Part shown: piece by piece, positions 6,781 through 8,057 of the stretch
Layout of the letters: the number at the start of each line of letters is the position of its first letter
Numbering within the stretch: the first letter of the stretch is position 1
Assembly: GCA_021781255.1 (NCBI GenBank)
Contig: JAJXXG010000238.1
Span: 1-8,057, forward strand
DNA length: 8,057 nt
Source of the DNA: Acidobacteriota bacterium
GTDB taxonomy: Bacteria; Acidobacteriota; Terriglobia; Terriglobales; Acidobacteriaceae
Direction of reading: 5' to 3'
Made by a program: the position numbers and the translations under genes
Notes under the pieces: generated by a model
What the model was told of the DNA's origin: nothing
The model's input: the letters and a program-made list of their open reading frames with translations, nothing else
The model's database searches: none

Positions 6781-8057
6781 GTTCGCTCTCAGATACCCTT
6801 ACTTCATCATTATGGTTTGCCTGATCATCGTGGTAGTTGGGATAACGAATATTGCAAGCATGCCCGTCGATCTCTTTCCCAAGATCGATATCCCGGTAGT
6901 CGTCGTGGCAACGTTTTATTCCGGCATGCCCCCGCAGCAAATCGAAGCAGACATCACGGACACATTCGAGCGGTTCTTCACCCTCGGCAGCAACATCGAC
7001 CACATCGAATCACGCTCCCTGACAGGCGTGAGCCTGATCAAGATCTTTTTCAAGCCCGGCACAGACGCAAACGCGGCATTGAGCAACATCGCAAACCTCG
7101 CAATGGCCGATCTGCGACGATTACCGCCCGGCACACTGCCTCCCGTGGTGCTGGGTATGGATGCCTCAAGCCAGCCCGTCTGCCTGGTAACGCTCAAGGG
7201 CAAAGGGCTCAACGAGACCGACCTCAAGGATCTCGCGCAATTTCAGGTCCGTAACCAGATCGCCAACGTCCCCGGAGCATCCGTACCGCAGCCCTTTGGC
7301 GGCCGTTATCGGCAAATCATGGTCTATGTGGATCCGCTGAAGCTTGAAGCGCACAACATGAGCCTCATGGATGTGGTTCACGCCGTGAACTCATCCAATC
7401 TGATCCTTCCGGCTGGCGATGTTCGCATTGGCTCCAAAGATTACAACATCTATGCCAATAGCCAGGTTCCAACGCCGGATGAAATCAATACCATGCCGTT
7501 GAAATCGGAAGGCAACGCCTCTGTGCTGGTAAGAGACATCGGCAAAGCCATGGACTCCGGAACCATCCAGACAAACATCGTCCGCATTGACGGACAGCGT
7601 TCCGTTTACGTGCCTGTGCTTAAGCAGGGCGGCGACAGCAACACAATCACCATCGTGAATGGCATGAAGGATGCCATCAAGAACCTGGTGGACATCCCGT
7701 CATCACTCAAGACAGCGGTTGTCTTTGACCAGTCGATATTCGTCAAAAGCGCCATCAAGAATCTGATCAAAGAAGCAAGCATCGGTCTGATTCTTACCGG
7801 CGTCATGATCCTTGTGTTTCTCGGCAGTCCGCGCGCTACATTCGCTGTCCTTCTCTCGATTCCCCTCTCGGCGCTCGTGTGCCTCTTGATCATGAATGCG
7901 ACAGGCGGATCGATTAACACCATGCTGCTCGGCGGACTCGCGCTCGCATTTTCGCGCCTCATCGACGATTCGGTCGTCGTGCTTGAAAACATCTTCCGCT
8001 ATATGGAAATGGGCCTTGCTCCGCTCGCCGCGGCAGAGAAGGGCGGCATGGAGGTCT
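6773..8057 (+). CDS. RND efflux permease, second of a tandem pair (RND-2); 3' end outside window
   Basis: ATG 6773 opens a frame that stays open for 428 codons to the window edge, so roughly the first 40% of an RND pump is visible. It begins MPKFALRYPYFIIMVC and contains TM1, the whole first porter half and TM2-TM4. It aligns with RND-1 without any gap. By hand count there are 22 substitutions in residues 1-323 and 30 in residues 324-428. TM4 reads LAFSRLIDDSVVVLEN: Asp398-Asp399 match AcrB D407-D408, whereas RND-1 has Asp-Asn. Arg395 is shared. The start is fixed by the match to RND-1 and by GGAGAT upstream. It likely shares the single upstream adaptor. Whether TM10 carries the Lys that RND-1 lacks cannot be seen here. 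It may form its own homotrimer or mix with RND-1. Confidence 0.93.
   Translation, partial: MPKFALRYPYFIIMVCLIIVVVGITNIASMPVDLFPKIDIPVVVVATFYSGMPPQQIEADITDTFERFFTLGSNIDHIESRSLTGVSLIKIFFKPGTDANAALSNIANLAMADLRRLPPGTLPPVVLGMDASSQPVCLVTLKGKGLNETDLKDLAQFQVRNQIANVPGASVPQPFGGRYRQIMVYVDPLKLEAHNMSLMDVVHAVNSSNLILPAGDVRIGSKDYNIYANSQVPTPDEINTMPLKSEGNASVLVRDIGKAMDSGTIQTNIVRIDGQRSVYVPVLKQGGDSNTITIVNGMKDAIKNLVDIPSSLKTAVVFDQSIFVKSAIKNLIKEASIGLILTGVMILVFLGSPRATFAVLLSIPLSALVCLLIMNATGGSINTMLLGGLALAFSRLIDDSVVVLENIFRYMEMGLAPLAAAEKGGMEV

Noticed and set aside
6773..8057. Possibility that RND-2 is an assembly duplicate of RND-1
   Set aside because: The copies differ by many silent changes spread along the whole length and by 52 amino acids of 428, so they are real paralogues.

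Overview
The window reads as bacterial chromosomal DNA, moderately GC-rich by eye, with three well-supported transcription-direction-matched blocks, all on the + strand. The style of the efflux adaptor and pump proteins, and a small membrane-protein ORF with WGLGYKLS- and VRPPP-type motifs, remind me of Acidobacteriota (Terriglobia). That placement is an inference from memory of family style, not a database result.

Layout: (1) Positions 1-1331 hold the C-terminal ~442 residues of an alpha-glucan phosphorylase (GT35, glgP) entering from the left edge. (2) Positions 1332-2340 are a ~1 kb spacer. It has an inverted repeat just after the glgP stop, a ~470-base stretch with no gene I can support, and one plausible small membrane protein of unknown function (1803-2207). 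(3) From 2341 to the right edge runs a tightly packed efflux operon. A lipoprotein-type periplasmic adaptor (2341-3588) is followed after 3 bases by a complete 1062-aa RND permease (3592-6780), whose last 8 bases overlap the start of a second RND permease (6773 to the edge, 428 codons visible). No outer-membrane TolC-type channel gene is visible; it may lie to the right.

The most interesting feature is the RND pair. The two proteins align without a single gap over all 428 visible residues. Their divergence is very uneven: about 93% identical over residues 1-323 (periplasmic porter) but about 71% over residues 324-428 (membrane helices TM2-TM4 and following loop). They differ at the proton-relay site: RND-2 has Asp-Asp in TM4 while RND-1 has Asp-Asn, and RND-1 also has Ser where AcrB has Lys940. 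One adaptor serving two near-identical but relay-divergent permeases suggests a mixed (heteromeric) trimer, as known for E. coli MdtB/MdtC. That is a hypothesis that can be tested, not something the sequence proves.
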